Shown: positions 19,202 to 28,173, counted from the first letter of the stretch. The stretch: DNA of 64,000 nucleotides from Acidovorax sp. T1 (GCF_002176815.1 NZ_CP021648.1:2364001-2428000), one strand, 5' to 3'. Notes: generated by a model not told the origin, from the sequence alone. Made by a program: numbers and translations.

Positions 19202-19485
19202 TCGTACATCCCCATCTTGACGGCGTGCTCCTCGCGCTCGCGCTGTGCACGCTCTTCGATCAGCTTGCGCTCTTCGATGTAGAGGCGGCGCCGATGCAGA
19301 GCTTGATAGGCCTGCAGGCACAGACCCAGCAGGCCGATGATCATGCCGAAAACCATGGCGAACTCATTGAGCGTGAGGCCGCCGATGAAGGCGGTGCTGC
19401 CCCCGCCGACGGACATGCTGGTGGCGATTTTGGCCAGGGCGGTGTCGCTGGCGGCTTGGGCGGCCTGGTTTGAAATTTCACTCAT
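19198..19485 (-). CDS. Putative holin, 95 aa
   Basis: Small protein with a Gly/Ser-rich N-terminus and one clear transmembrane helix (FAMVFGMIIGLLGLCLQAY), then a highly charged C-terminal tail (LIEERAQREREEHAVKM). Placed directly before endolysin, Rz and Rz1 with overlapping start/stop codons, which makes a holin the natural reading. Topology (one or two helices) is uncertain. Confidence 0.75.
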   Translation of the reverse strand: MSEISNQAAQAASDTALAKIATSMSVGGGSTAFIGGLTLNEFAMVFGMIIGLLGLCLQAYQALHRRRLYIEERKLIEERAQREREEHAVKMGMYE

Positions 19486-19494
19486 GGCTCTGTC

Positions 19495-20880
19495 CTATGC
19501 AATGGTTGTCCTGCGCACCTCTGCCGCCACAGCCAGCGTGCGGGCTTCTGCCGCCACAGCCAGCGTGCGGGCTTCTGCCGCCACAGCCAGCGTGCGGGCC
19601 GGCGAGGTCAGTGGGGCGCTTTCTCGCGCCGTGAATGTGTCCGCGCCGATTTCCTGAGTGGCCAGTAGGCCAGCGGCATAGATCTGGCCGGCGATGGCTG
19701 CCGTGTCCTGCCCGGCTTCAACAGCTGCCAGCAAGGCGCTGACCAGTGCTGCGCCAGTGGCTGATGCCGTGTCGCCGCCTGCCTCCTGTGCGGTCATGGC
19801 CCCGCTGGATGTTGGCAGCGAGCCCGCGGCATAGAGCGTGTCCGCCCCGGATTCGATGGCGGCCATGGCGCCCGAAACCAGCGCGGTGACAAAAGCCGCC
19901 GCCGCATCCGAACCTGTTTCTGTAGCGGCCAGGGCGCCCTGCGCTCTTGCAATGTCGCCGCCCGTGGCTGAGAAGCTGTCTGGCCCCGACTCCGTGGCGG
20001 TCAATGCGCCTTGGACAGCGGCAACGCCTGCCAGGGCGGCAATGTCCGGTCCGGCTTCCGTGGCGGACATGCTGCCCTGCGCCAGCGTCGCTCCAGCGAG
20101 CGCTGCAATGTCCGGACCGGACTCCGCGGCGGCCACACTACCCTGCGCCAGCACTGCGCCAGACAACGCTGCGGCATCTTGGCCCGATTCCGTGGCGGCC
20201 AAGGTGCCCGATAGTGCGGCCGTCGTGCTGGTGGATGCGGTAAAGGTGTCCGCACCAGACTCCACGGCCGCCAGCGCGCCAGCCGCCAAGGCCGATCCTG
20301 TCGCGGTCGCCGTATCGCTGCCGGATTCGGTTGCCGTCAGCACCCCACTCGCTGTTGCCGATGCCGTGGCGGCGAATGCATCGCTGCCTGCTTCGGAAAC
20401 CGCCATAGCGCCCTGAATGGTAGATGCGCCGCCCGCCATCGCTGCGGTATCGCTGCCAACTTCTGCCGCCGCCAGCGCGCCCTGCACCAGCGCACCGCCT
20501 GTTGCAGCAAAGGTATCGCCCCCGGCTTCCGTAGCGGCCAGCGTGTTCGACGTGGCTGCACCCATGGTCACTGCGGCAGGCGTGCCAATGGCAACCCCAT
20601 CCACATAGAGCTGGTAAGCGAAGGATGCCGGCAGTGCCCCTGTGTAGTCGAAAGACCCGTCCTCGTCCATCACCAACGTGCCCGATGCCGGCGGCGTCGT
20701 CACGTAGGCGCGAAACTCCTTACCCTCGTCGCCCGTTTCTACATCGTTGTAAAGAACCCCAGGCCCGTGCGTGCCGGTGCCGGTGGTCAGAAGAATGGTC
20801 GATCCCAGCACCCCGAGGCCACGGTGGCCGCAGACGGTAGCGCCTGCGATCAGGCTGGTGGTATCGACGCGGGTGCTCAT
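19495..20880 (-). CDS. Repeat-rich fibre-like virion protein, 461 aa
   Basis: After ~110 non-repetitive N-terminal residues with DEDGSFDYTG, the protein has about 12 imperfect repeats of 24-30 residues of the form L-A-ATESG-x-DT-x-A-A-x-G, ending with three exact RTLAVAAEA units. Such Ala/Thr/Glu repeats occur in phage virion accessory proteins and likely form a beta-helical or extended fibre. The gene lies between head-completion genes and the lysis cassette. The repeat number is likely variable among relatives. Confidence 0.7.
   Translation of the reverse strand: MSTRVDTTSLIAGATVCGHRGLGVLGSTILLTTGTGTHGPGVLYNDVETGDEGKEFRAYVTTPPASGTLVMDEDGSFDYTGALPASFAYQLYVDGVAIGTPAAVTMGAATSNTLAATEAGGDTFAATGGALVQGALAAAEVGSDTAAMAGGASTIQGAMAVSEAGSDAFAATASATASGVLTATESGSDTATATGSALAAGALAAVESGADTFTASTSTTAALSGTLAATESGQDAAALSGAVLAQGSVAAAESGPDIAALAGATLAQGSMSATEAGPDIAALAGVAAVQGALTATESGPDSFSATGGDIARAQGALAATETGSDAAAAFVTALVSGAMAAIESGADTLYAAGSLPTSSGAMTAQEAGGDTASATGAALVSALLAAVEAGQDTAAIAGQIYAAGLLATQEIGADTFTARESAPLTSPARTLAVAAEARTLAVAAEARTLAVAAEVRRTTIA
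19520..19599. repeat. 27-bp tandem repeat, three copies
   Basis: Units TCTGCCGCCACAGCCAGCG followed by TGCGGGCT repeat three times with no internal difference that I can see; they encode the RTLAVAAEA triplet at the C-terminus of the 461-aa protein. A likely slippage/recombination hot spot. Confidence 0.85.
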
Positions 20881-21375
20881 GCTGCGGTCGCTTTCTGCAG
20901 CCCTTCGGCGCCCGATGCCAGCACGATCACGCAGCGGTATTCAGTGGCGGCCACCAAGGCGGCGTCCGTCACGGCCATGACCCCGGATGCATCGGATGTC
21001 TGCGCGGTTTTCGTCACCACCTTGTTGCCTGTGGCCACGGCATAGACATGCACTGTGGCGCCCACCTCATTGGCCAGCAGCGTGCCCACGGTCAGGCCGG
21101 TAACCACATCCACATCGGCCGATGTGGTGATGCTGGCCTTGGCCGCCGTGCCGGCCGCCGAGGCGGTGGTGTTCAGGATGCCTGCCGTGGCGCCGTTGGC
21201 GTCCGAGAGCGTCAGCACGGAGCCAGACACCGTGCCAGCCGTGGCCGCCAGGGGGGAATGTGGCCAGCAGTGCATCGGCTGCAGTGAACAGCTTGAGCTT
21301 GCCAGAGGCGCCAATAGTGGTCACCACGGCGTTCATGCGGGCGGTCTTGGTGGCGGCAGAGTAAATGACGGACAT
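20877..21375 (-). pseudogene. Small virion protein broken by a frameshift at a C6 run
   Basis: The N-terminal half (MSVIYSAATKTARMNAVVTT, from ATG 21375) and the C-terminal half (TVSGSVLTLSD to ASGAEGLQKATAA, stop at 20877) lie in different frames. They join smoothly in an LLATFPLAATAG core if one C is removed from the six-C run at 21251-21256 (coding strand). The joined protein is ~165 aa and matches a recurrent phage family with the MSVIYSAA start. It is either a real frameshift, a +1 programmed slip, or a homopolymer sequencing error. Confidence 0.7.
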
Positions 21376-21385
21376 GGTGCTTCCT

Positions 21386-21655
21386 TCAGCGTTCGGTCAT
21401 GGAGAAATAAATGGTGCGGTCGTCGGTGCGCCCGCCTGCCGTGGTGATGCGGCAGGTCACGAACTCGTCGGCGTCCACCACGCCGCCGGAGACAAACGCC
21501 GTGGCGGTGGTGCTTGTGTTAGAGGATGAAACCACGGTGACACCCGCGCTCGGAACCCAATCGACGGACACGATCACGTCCGCCACCGGGGCGAGCCAGT
21601 CCGTCCAATCGACCGTGTAGTCGAGGACTGCGTTGGGGTCTTTTTTGATGGCCAT
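21386..21655 (-). CDS. Small fibre/adaptor-type virion protein, 89 aa
   Basis: Starts at ATG 21655 overlapping the preceding TGA. Pattern DPNAVLDYTVDWTDWL, then RITTAGGRTDDRTIYF at the C-terminus, is the signature of a widespread small phage structural protein often annotated as a fibre-tail adaptor. Beta-sandwich fold is expected. Immediately follows the head-tail adaptor gene. Confidence 0.7.
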   Translation of the reverse strand: MAIKKDPNAVLDYTVDWTDWLAPVADVIVSVDWVPSAGVTVVSSSNTSTTATAFVSGGVVDADEFVTCRITTAGGRTDDRTIYFSMTER

Positions 21656-22293
21656 CACAGGCCTCCGTATTGGGTAGAGCCGACCTGGCGCCTTGCCCGG
21701 GTCTGCTCAGCGTCGGCGCGCTCGCAGTAGGCTAAGAACTTCGCCTCGTAGTCCTCGGCCTTGCGGCGGTCGAAGGTGTCGGCGTCATGGACGTTGTATG
21801 CAAGGTGCTTGACCCAGTACAGCAACGCCATGTGGTGCTGATCTTCAATCTCGAAAGAGTCCCCCTCGCCCACCGGCTTTGGCAGGCGGAACACGTCCAG
21901 CGCGACCTCGGCTGCCTCGTTCGGCAGGGGCCAGGCGCGGAGCATGCCCTTCTCGATACCGGTCACCAGAGCCTTCAGGGGTCCGGGGCGACCGTCAAAA
22001 CGAATACCGCCCTGCTCGGTGCGCTCCTGGTTGACGATGTCAACCGGGCGCCCCGTACTGGCGAGGTAGGCCTTGCGCAACTTCAGGATGCGCTTGTTGA
22101 GCGGATACCATTCGGAGCCGGGCACGACGCTCAGTTTGAAGCTGCGCCCGTCCTCGATGCCTTCTGTGAGGCGGCAGAACTCCACCTGTGCTGCGTTGAT
22201 GTAGGCGTAGACCGTCTCATCCGCAAACAGGTACGGCTGCTCCTGGTCGCGCATCTCTGCGCGGAACAGGCCGAGGAGTTCTGTCGTGTCCAT
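21655..22293 (-). CDS. Head-tail adaptor (DUF6682-like), 212 aa
   Basis: Helical protein opening with MDTTELLGLFRAEMRD and ADETVYAYINAAQVEFCR, the pattern of phage adaptor proteins that dock on the portal ring. A WYPLNKRILKLRKAY segment and a C-terminal helix with KHLAYNVHDADTFD are also typical. Its position after the capsid block and before fibre genes agrees. Confidence 0.72.
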   Translation of the reverse strand: MDTTELLGLFRAEMRDQEQPYLFADETVYAYINAAQVEFCRLTEGIEDGRSFKLSVVPGSEWYPLNKRILKLRKAYLASTGRPVDIVNQERTEQGGIRFDGRPGPLKALVTGIEKGMLRAWPLPNEAAEVALDVFRLPKPVGEGDSFEIEDQHHMALLYWVKHLAYNVHDADTFDRRKAEDYEAKFLAYCERADAEQTRARRQVGSTQYGGL

Positions 22294-22298
22294 GACGC

Positions 22299-22670
22299 TC
22301 AGTCGTCCTTGCCGACCTTGAACTCAGCCCACAGGATGTCGCGCTCCTTGGCGCCGAGCTTCCAGCCCAGGATCGACTCGAGGGCGCCGCCGTGCGGGGC
22401 ACCGCCGGCAGTGAAGTCTTCGCGGGAGTTGCGCAGGGCCAGCATCTCAAACGCGGCGAAGACGTCGTCCTTGCGCTTGTTCGGGTCTTGGGGTTCGTTG
22501 GTCTTGACGGCGCTGGGCGCGTCTTCGATCTCGTCGTCGGGCACGGCGCCGAAGGCCTGCACCTCGGCGTACAGCTCGGGTGGGACGTGCGTGGGCACGC
22601 CCTTCTTGAATTCGACGGACAGGCCCAGCACGGAGGCGTGGACACGGTCGCGGTTGAGGGTGAACTTCAT
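22299..22670 (-). CDS. Head-module protein of unknown function, 123 aa
   Basis: Acidic protein in the head block; opens MKFTLNRDRVHASVLGLSVEFKKG with a following VPPELYAEV segment, then a linker rich in Asp/Pro. Recurrent next to capsid genes in related podoviruses. No catalytic motif. Likely a minor head protein. Confidence 0.6.
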   Translation of the reverse strand: MKFTLNRDRVHASVLGLSVEFKKGVPTHVPPELYAEVQAFGAVPDDEIEDAPSAVKTNEPQDPNKRKDDVFAAFEMLALRNSREDFTAGGAPHGGALESILGWKLGAKERDILWAEFKVGKDD

Positions 22671-22727
22671 AACGATCTCCAGGTGATGGAAGAACGGGGC
22701 GCTAAGGCCCCGTCTTCATGGTCCCGA

Positions 22728-23180
22728 TCAGTTCGGGTTGACTTCGGTGATACGGCCGTCGGTCGTGTAGTTCACGCGGAGACGGAACTTGCCGGCCGTG
22801 GCGTTGGCCACCGTCGAGGCGATGGTCACGCGCACGTTCTTACCGTCCACAGCCGCCAGGCCCAAACCGGTCAGGGCGACCCGGGTACCGGCTGCGGACA
22901 GCAAGGTCGTTGCGGCCAAGAGGGCAGCGGCGGAGGCCGAGGTGCCGACAGCGGCGGTGTAGGCCGTAGGGCCCACGCCCGCTTCTTCGACGATCAGTTC
23001 GCCGCCGACCACCACCGCACCCTGGGGCAGGTTGATGACCTCGAAGACACCGGCGTCGGTGTAGACGGAGCCGAAGGTCTTGAGGGCCCCGGCGGTGTCT
23101 TTCATGGTGTCGTTGAAGCTGAACACGAATTCAGCCGACATGACGGGCTGTGCGCCACGGGTTGCTTGTTTCAGAGCCAT
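22728..23180 (-). CDS. Putative head decoration/structural protein, 150 aa
   Basis: Directly downstream of the capsid gene (13-nt gap). Small, Ala/Gly/Val/Thr-rich, beta-dominated with no charged clusters, a composition common to capsid decoration or head fibre proteins. No family was recognised with certainty. Confidence 0.6.
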   Translation of the reverse strand: MALKQATRGAQPVMSAEFVFSFNDTMKDTAGALKTFGSVYTDAGVFEVINLPQGAVVVGGELIVEEAGVGPTAYTAAVGTSASAAALLAATTLLSAAGTRVALTGLGLAAVDGKNVRVTIASTVANATAGKFRLRVNYTTDGRITEVNPN

Positions 23181-23193
23181 GGTGATGCCCTCC

Positions 23194-24312
23194 TTACTGA
23201 GCCACGTAGCACGAGATCACGCCGAAGTCTTCGACGGAACCGTTCTCGTAGATGTTGCCGAACTTGGGCTTCAGGAAGCCGAGGATCTTGCCCACCGAGA
23301 TACCTTGCGAGTTCTCGTAGTCGAAGCCCTTCTCGTTCCACTCGGGTGCGCCGATGTCGGCCATGCCCAGGGCTTGTGCGCCGCAGAACAGGACCTGGCA
23401 GCCGTCGACCGTGCCCACCGCGCCGTACTTCGAGCCGCTGGCCGCACCGGTGGTGTTGGGCACATGGCGGAACTCGTGCAGGTAGATGCCGTCGATCTTC
23501 ACGGTCGCGCCGGTGAAGAGCGGGTTGGCCTTGTCACGCTCTTGCGCGTGGCGCAGGTTGAGCATGTAGTTCTGGTCCATCTTCAGCTTGGCCATGGCCT
23601 GGGGCGTCAGGAAGGCGTGGAAGGTTTCCTCGCCGCCGTCTTCCTTCACGCCACGGATGTAGCGGTCCTTGGCGTAGGCCTTGAGCTGCACGAACATTTC
23701 CCACATCGGGGTGTCGGTGGCGGCCACACCGGAGCTGGCAGCTGCGGACACCAGGGTCTTGGTGGCCGAGGTGCCGTCCCAGCGCAGGCGGCGGGCAGCG
23801 GTCGGAGCAGCCACGTCGGCAGCGAACTCCAGGAACTGGAGGTCGGAGCCGATGCGGTTGGCGCCGTTGGGCTTCTTGGCGTAGCTGATGCCGGCCATGG
23901 TCTGGAATGCCAGCTGGTCCATGCGGTCGGCGAGCCAGTAGCTCAGCACGTCGCGGCTGTTGCCGCGGAACTCGACGATGGACTTCTGGTCGGCCATGCG
24001 GCCTTCGTGGCGGTTGGCGTGGCGCAGCTGGTCGATGCGGATGACCTGGTCAAAGGTCTGCATCGCCTCTTCGTTGCCTTCCAGCGTGCGGTCGCCGGCA
24101 ACGCCGTCGCCGGTCAGGTCGGCCAGCAGCGTGATGACTGCGCGGGCGCCCTTTTCCGACTTCTTCAGCTCGGTGATGTGCTGAATCAGGCTGTTGGGGC
24201 CCTTGCCCAGGAAGCGGTTGATGAAGGAGTGGTTACGGGCCTGTTTCCACAGGTCCATAGACCAGACGGTCTTCTGTTCGGACGTCAACAGTCCAAAGTT
24301 GGTGAGTGCCAT
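23194..24312 (-). CDS. Major capsid protein, N4 gp56-like (DUF4043), 372 aa
   Basis: MALTNFGLLTSEQKTVWS opening, RNHSFINRFLGKGPN and the long central segment with GDRTLEGNEEAM and RIDQLRHANRH are hallmarks of the N4 gp56/DUF4043 HK97-fold capsid family, and the length is right. Follows portal and scaffold. It has its own promoter-like sequence and a long 5' leader after a terminator, consistent with high expression. Confidence 0.9.
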   Translation of the reverse strand: MALTNFGLLTSEQKTVWSMDLWKQARNHSFINRFLGKGPNSLIQHITELKKSEKGARAVITLLADLTGDGVAGDRTLEGNEEAMQTFDQVIRIDQLRHANRHEGRMADQKSIVEFRGNSRDVLSYWLADRMDQLAFQTMAGISYAKKPNGANRIGSDLQFLEFAADVAAPTAARRLRWDGTSATKTLVSAAASSGVAATDTPMWEMFVQLKAYAKDRYIRGVKEDGGEETFHAFLTPQAMAKLKMDQNYMLNLRHAQERDKANPLFTGATVKIDGIYLHEFRHVPNTTGAASGSKYGAVGTVDGCQVLFCGAQALGMADIGAPEWNEKGFDYENSQGISVGKILGFLKPKFGNIYENGSVEDFGVISCYVAQ

Positions 24313-24437
24313 GGTGGCGCCCTTTCATTGGTAGACAAACGATCGGCCTGGAGGGCCTGCCTTTTGCCGATGTGTCGTCTCGACCAACGAAAGTGGAAAG
24401 ATGCTGTCGGGATCTTTGCCTTTAACCGATGAGCCGC

Positions 24438-24465
24438 ATTCTAATCCAAAAAAGATAAACGACAA
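24438..24465 (-). promoter_or_regulatory. Candidate sigma70-like promoter for the capsid gene
   Basis: On the minus strand TTGTCG (24465-24460) and TAGAAT (24443-24438) are separated by 16 bp, 126 bp upstream of the capsid ATG and just after the scaffold terminator. Overlaps the recurrent TCGTTTATCT motif. Prediction by eye only. Confidence 0.4.
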
Positions 24466-24483
24466 GCGGCGCCGAAGCGCCGC
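24448..24483 (-). terminator. Rho-independent-like terminator after scaffold gene
   Basis: GCGGCGC-TTCG-GCGCCGC stem with a UUCG loop followed by a T-rich run (TTGTCGTTTATCTTTTTT) on the minus strand, in the 191-bp gap between scaffold and capsid. Probably tunes the scaffold-to-capsid ratio. Confidence 0.7.
24453..24462 (-). promoter_or_regulatory. Recurrent motif (TCGTTTATCT)
   Basis: Exact copy of TC[GT]TT[TC]ATCT within the scaffold-capsid intergenic region, overlapping the T-rich tail of the terminator. Confidence 0.45.
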
Positions 24484-24503
24484 CGTGATTTATTTGCGTG
24501 GGG

Positions 24504-25493
24504 TCACAGTTCGTCGCCGCGCATCCGTGCCAGCACGTCGTCTGGCAGCTTGCGGAAGTCGTCCTGGCTCAGCTTCATGACGTCCTTGGCGGTCAGGGAG
24601 CCGCCGGCCTTGTCGCTATCCATGCCCACCTTGGTCGTGCTGGGCGGTGTCTTGCCTACGGCGTCCAGGGTCTTCTTCACGGCGTCCTTCTTGCGCTCGG
24701 CGGCCACGTCCTTGTCGGCCACGCGCGGCGTGGTGTCGATGGCAGCTTCCTGCTTCTTGGTCGAGGTGCCCAGCAGCTTGTCTACGGCCTTCTGCATGGC
24801 GGCGGTGGGGGTCAAGCCCTTGCGCTCGTAGGCGCCCTTGAGGTCGATCACGTCCTCCATCAAGCCTTCGTCGTAGTCGGCGTGGTCTTCGTTCAGGCTG
24901 GGGTAGGCAGCCTCGATGCGCTCCAGGGCCACGTTGTAGCGGGCGCGTTCGGTGGCGCGGGCTTCGGCCGCCGCGATCTTCATGTCGTTCTTGGCGTCGC
25001 CGATGCTGCGCTCGGCCTGACGGATCTTGGACATCAGGGCCGCAGCCTTGTCCAGCTCGCCTTCGCCCAGCAGGGCGTTGTACTGCTTCTCCATGGCCAG
25101 GATCGATTCCTCGGCCTGGGTGATGTCCTGGTTCAGGGAGGCCACTTCGGTGCCGCGCTGGAACTGCGACAGCTGGCGCTCCAGGTCGGCGCGCTTGGCG
25201 CGCTCCTTCTCCAGCAAGTCCTTGTGGCGGGACAGCGGGATGCGCTGCTCGCGCTGCTTTTTCTCGGCCTTGGTCTCTTCCTCGGCCTCCGGGTCGGCGT
25301 CTGGGTCTTCGGGGTCGATGTCGTCGTCCGAGTCCGCGGCGCTGGGGGTGGGCTTTGCGGCCGGCGCGGGCTCGTCTTCCGTGGAGACGAAGTCGTCGCC
25401 CCGGTCAGTCACGCCGGAGCCGCCGGTGTCGGAGCCATCATCGCCCGCCGGGGCCATGTAGCGCGAGAGGAGTTTCTGCAAGAGCGGGTTCAT
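24504..25493 (-). CDS. Scaffold protein, 329 aa
   Basis: Very charged, alpha-helical protein between portal and capsid. An acidic N-terminal linker (DIDPEDPDADPEAEEE) is followed by a long coiled coil (about residues 95-170) and a C-terminal helix (KLSQDDFRKLPDDVLARM) of the kind that contacts coat subunits. The 4-nt overlap with portal indicates coupling. Directs capsid assembly and is then removed. Confidence 0.82.
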   Translation of the reverse strand: MNPLLQKLLSRYMAPAGDDGSDTGGSGVTDRGDDFVSTEDEPAPAAKPTPSAADSDDDIDPEDPDADPEAEEETKAEKKQREQRIPLSRHKDLLEKERAKRADLERQLSQFQRGTEVASLNQDITQAEESILAMEKQYNALLGEGELDKAAALMSKIRQAERSIGDAKNDMKIAAAEARATERARYNVALERIEAAYPSLNEDHADYDEGLMEDVIDLKGAYERKGLTPTAAMQKAVDKLLGTSTKKQEAAIDTTPRVADKDVAAERKKDAVKKTLDAVGKTPPSTTKVGMDSDKAGGSLTAKDVMKLSQDDFRKLPDDVLARMRGDEL

Positions 25494-27637
25494 CGGAGTC
25501 CTTTGGTTGGTTGGGTGGTCTGGGGTTTCTGTGCGGCCATGGCGGCCTCGCGGGATGCTTCTGCGCGCTTGTCCAGGCGCTCCTGGGCCTGCTGTTGGGC
25601 CTGGAGGGACAGCTTGTCGTTGTGCTGCTGGCGCTGCAGGCCGAGCTTCTGGTAGTCCAGCACGCGGCGGTGCTCGAACTCGCGCTCGGCCAGGTCGGCC
25701 TCGTGCTGGGCCTTGGCCGCCTCCAGCTCAGGATTGCCGGCGTCTGGGGCATCCGGCGGCGTGTTGGCCAGGACCTGGGCTTTGACGATCGTCTCCTGGG
25801 TCTTGGCGCCCTTGAGCTGGGCATCGGCGTGCTTCTGGGCGGCTTCGCCTTCGGCCTTGCCGACTTCGGCTTCCTGGGCGCGGCGCTGCAGCTCGGCTGC
25901 GGCCTGGGCTTCGGGGCTCTCCTGGTCGCCCTGCATCTGCTTGATGATGTCTTTCTTGTTCATCAGGCGGCTGGAGTCGATCAGCACGCTGTCGGGGATC
26001 ATCACGCCCATCTCGCGCAGGGCCATGGCCTGCTCGAACTGGCTGTCTTCCAGAGTCTCGCGGCGCGGCACGGAGCTGACCACGACGTCGTATTCGCCCA
26101 GGGTCAAGTCGTTGACGATCTGGCCTTCAGGGGAGACCTCGTTCACGGCGAAGGTCTCGGTCTCGCCCGTGGCCTCGTCGTGGGTGATCGTCATGATGCG
26201 CTCTTCGGTATAGAACTGCTGCACCAGATCGAGGATGTTGCGTGCCAGGATGTGGTCGGTGCGCGACAGGCTGTCCATCGGCTTGGCCAGGTTCGTTGCG
26301 CCGGCTTGGCGCTTGGCCTGGATGGCCTTGGCGGCCACGTCCTCGCGGTCGAAGCCCTGGGCAGAGTCCGATACGCCGGAGATCGTCTTGATGTGCTCTT
26401 CGGCCTTGTAGGTGATGCGGTCCAGGCCGGTGGGCACCTGGTTGGGCTGGATCTTCTCGATGTCGTTGACGTCGTTGACCTCGACCACCAGCCCGGTCTG
26501 GGCGCCCTTCTCCTCCAGCTCTTCCACGGTCATGTTCGTGAGCGAGCCGGTCTTGACCTTCCAGCCGCTGTTGGCCGTGGTGTTGATGACGTGCAGCTCC
26601 TGACTGGAGACCTTGTTCAGCAGCTCCTGGGGGCCCAGCAGGTTCTCGACCAAGCCGATCGTTGTACCGCGGCGGAAGTAGGGGAAGAACGGCACCACCG
26701 TGAAGTGCTTGTAGGGGCTCCAGTCGTCGTGCAGGCGCACGTTGTCGGCAATGACCGTCCAACGGATGCGGCGCACGAGCTTGGTCGTGACCTGCAGCCC
26801 GTACTGGCTCGTCATCAGGGCGATCTTGTTGCGGTCGAAGTCGTCTGGGATGGGGCGCATGTCGCCCGTGGCGGGGTCGACGAAGTGCTTCTGGCGGTCC
26901 AGCAGGCGGTACTGGCGCTCGATCAGGCGGATGTTGCGCATCACCGAGCTGTTGTCGTAGTCGCCCGTGTACATCGGGTTGAACCGGTCGCCGAACCGGT
27001 CGCGGAAGGCCTGGATGCTGTCGTAGCCGTAGGGAAAGAAGCTCTGCTCGCGGTTGCGCAGGTATTCGGCGTCATCCTTGTTGTAGAGCACCGCGATGTC
27101 GTCGGCGGTGACCCACTTGGTCGTGAACACCTCGCTCCAGCTGTCCGGGTCGTACTCTTCGCCGTCCGGGTCGATGATGACGTTCTTGGGGTTCAGGTTG
27201 TCGACGACCACCTCACCCTGCATGCTGTCGCCGTAGCCGATGCGCACGTCCAGGAAGCCCCGGGAGGTGATGGCGCCGTCGGCGAACATGTCACTGCGTT
27301 TCCAGTCGAGCTGGTTGTTGTCGCTGATCTGCTTGAAGACCTTGGTGAGGATGTCGGCGACCTCGCTGGGGGCCCCGGAGCGCGGCCGAAAGCTCGTTTC
27401 GGCCCGGTTGAAGATCTGCTCGCCCAGCACGTTGCTGATCGTGGAGAGGATCTTGTTGATCGTCAGTGCCGGGCGGCGCACGGCCTCCAGGCGGGCCTTG
27501 TCGGCGCGGTCCCACTGGTCGCCCCGGAAGAAGGCATCGCACTTTTCGGCCTTCTGGACGAACTGGGCGTGGCCGTTGTCCCTGCACCAACAAAACCGCG
27601 TCCATTGCTTCGTAGCCAGTTGCGTGTCAATCGGCAT
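25490..27637 (-). CDS. Portal protein, P22-like, 715 aa
   Basis: Size, position and sequence match the large P22/933W-type portals: CDAFFRGDQWD near the N-terminus, ALTINKILSTISNVLGEQ, a conserved core with NVIIDPDGEEYDPDS, VVPFFPYFRRG and SGVSDSAQGFD, and a long C-terminal Gln/Ala-rich helical barrel (about 570-715). Forms the dodecameric DNA channel at one capsid vertex and is the terminase docking site. Confidence 0.9.
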   Translation of the reverse strand: MPIDTQLATKQWTRFCWCRDNGHAQFVQKAEKCDAFFRGDQWDRADKARLEAVRRPALTINKILSTISNVLGEQIFNRAETSFRPRSGAPSEVADILTKVFKQISDNNQLDWKRSDMFADGAITSRGFLDVRIGYGDSMQGEVVVDNLNPKNVIIDPDGEEYDPDSWSEVFTTKWVTADDIAVLYNKDDAEYLRNREQSFFPYGYDSIQAFRDRFGDRFNPMYTGDYDNSSVMRNIRLIERQYRLLDRQKHFVDPATGDMRPIPDDFDRNKIALMTSQYGLQVTTKLVRRIRWTVIADNVRLHDDWSPYKHFTVVPFFPYFRRGTTIGLVENLLGPQELLNKVSSQELHVINTTANSGWKVKTGSLTNMTVEELEEKGAQTGLVVEVNDVNDIEKIQPNQVPTGLDRITYKAEEHIKTISGVSDSAQGFDREDVAAKAIQAKRQAGATNLAKPMDSLSRTDHILARNILDLVQQFYTEERIMTITHDEATGETETFAVNEVSPEGQIVNDLTLGEYDVVVSSVPRRETLEDSQFEQAMALREMGVMIPDSVLIDSSRLMNKKDIIKQMQGDQESPEAQAAAELQRRAQEAEVGKAEGEAAQKHADAQLKGAKTQETIVKAQVLANTPPDAPDAGNPELEAAKAQHEADLAEREFEHRRVLDYQKLGLQRQQHNDKLSLQAQQQAQERLDKRAEASREAAMAAQKPQTTQPTKGLR

Positions 27638-27740
27638 GGCGAGCCTCCTCGAACTTGTTGCGCTTCTGGGCGGCGATCTCCTCTTTGAGGCGGGAGCGGC
27701 GCTCCCGGTCGTAGGCGGCCTTCTTTTCTTTAGGTGTCAT
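27627..27740 (-). CDS. Highly charged micro-protein ahead of portal, 37 aa
   Basis: ATG 27740 to TGA 27629-27627, overlapping the portal start by 11 nt. The product (MTPKEKKAAYDRERRSRL...) is almost all charged residues and helical. No good ribosome site is visible. May serve mainly to couple translation into portal. Confidence 0.5.
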   Translation of the reverse strand: MTPKEKKAAYDRERRSRLKEEIAAQKRNKFEEARHAD

Positions 27741-27743
27741 GGT

Positions 27744-27772
27744 GGCGGACCCGCTCGCGCGAGTGGTCCGCC
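27744..27772. other. Stem-loop upstream of portal
   Basis: GGCGGACC and GGTCCGCC arms enclose a GC-rich inner repeat; no T tract follows in either direction. A possible RNA-processing or attenuation hairpin in the gap between the DUF5856-like gene and portal. Confidence 0.4.
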
Positions 27773-27815
27773 GTGCCGATCAGGCCGGTTTCGTGTGTTT
27801 GTGGGGAGGGCGCGC

Positions 27816-28169
27816 TCATTTCAGGTATCTCAGCTTGTACAAGGTCTGCGCCGTCAAGGCCTGCAGCTCGTCCAGGATGTTGGCCAGGGCCTGGTTCTTG
27901 CCGTCCTCGGCCAACTCGGCCGCGATCTTGTCGAGGTATGCAGTCAGGCTGGAGATCAGGTTGCCCGAGGGCAGGCTGGTGGCAGGGAACGACTTGATCC
28001 GGCTCTCGGTGCCCATGTAGACCTCGGCGTACTGGTCAATCAGCGGCAGGAGGGCGCTGTAGAAGTCGCCGAGGGCGACGTGCTGAGCGTAGGATTCGGT
28101 CGAGAGGTGGGCCAGGTGGGCTGCGGTGCGCAGCGCCATGCTGTCGGCGACGAACTGGGGGCAGCTCAT
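27816..28169 (-). CDS. DUF5856-like small helical protein, 117 aa
   Basis: Start chosen at ATG 28169 (MSCPQFVADSM), 4 nt after the terL stop. All-helical with a ferritin/Dps-like pattern of amphipathic helices (HLAHLSTESYAQHVALGDFY). Similar small proteins follow terminase in several phages; function unknown. Confidence 0.6.
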   Translation of the reverse strand: MSCPQFVADSMALRTAAHLAHLSTESYAQHVALGDFYSALLPLIDQYAEVYMGTESRIKSFPATSLPSGNLISSLTAYLDKIAAELAEDGKNQALANILDELQALTAQTLYKLRYLK

Positions 28170-28173
28170 AGGT

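Noticed and set aside
19520..19599. Short repeats as a possible CRISPR array
   Set aside because: The units are directly adjacent with no spacers and encode an in-frame peptide repeat.
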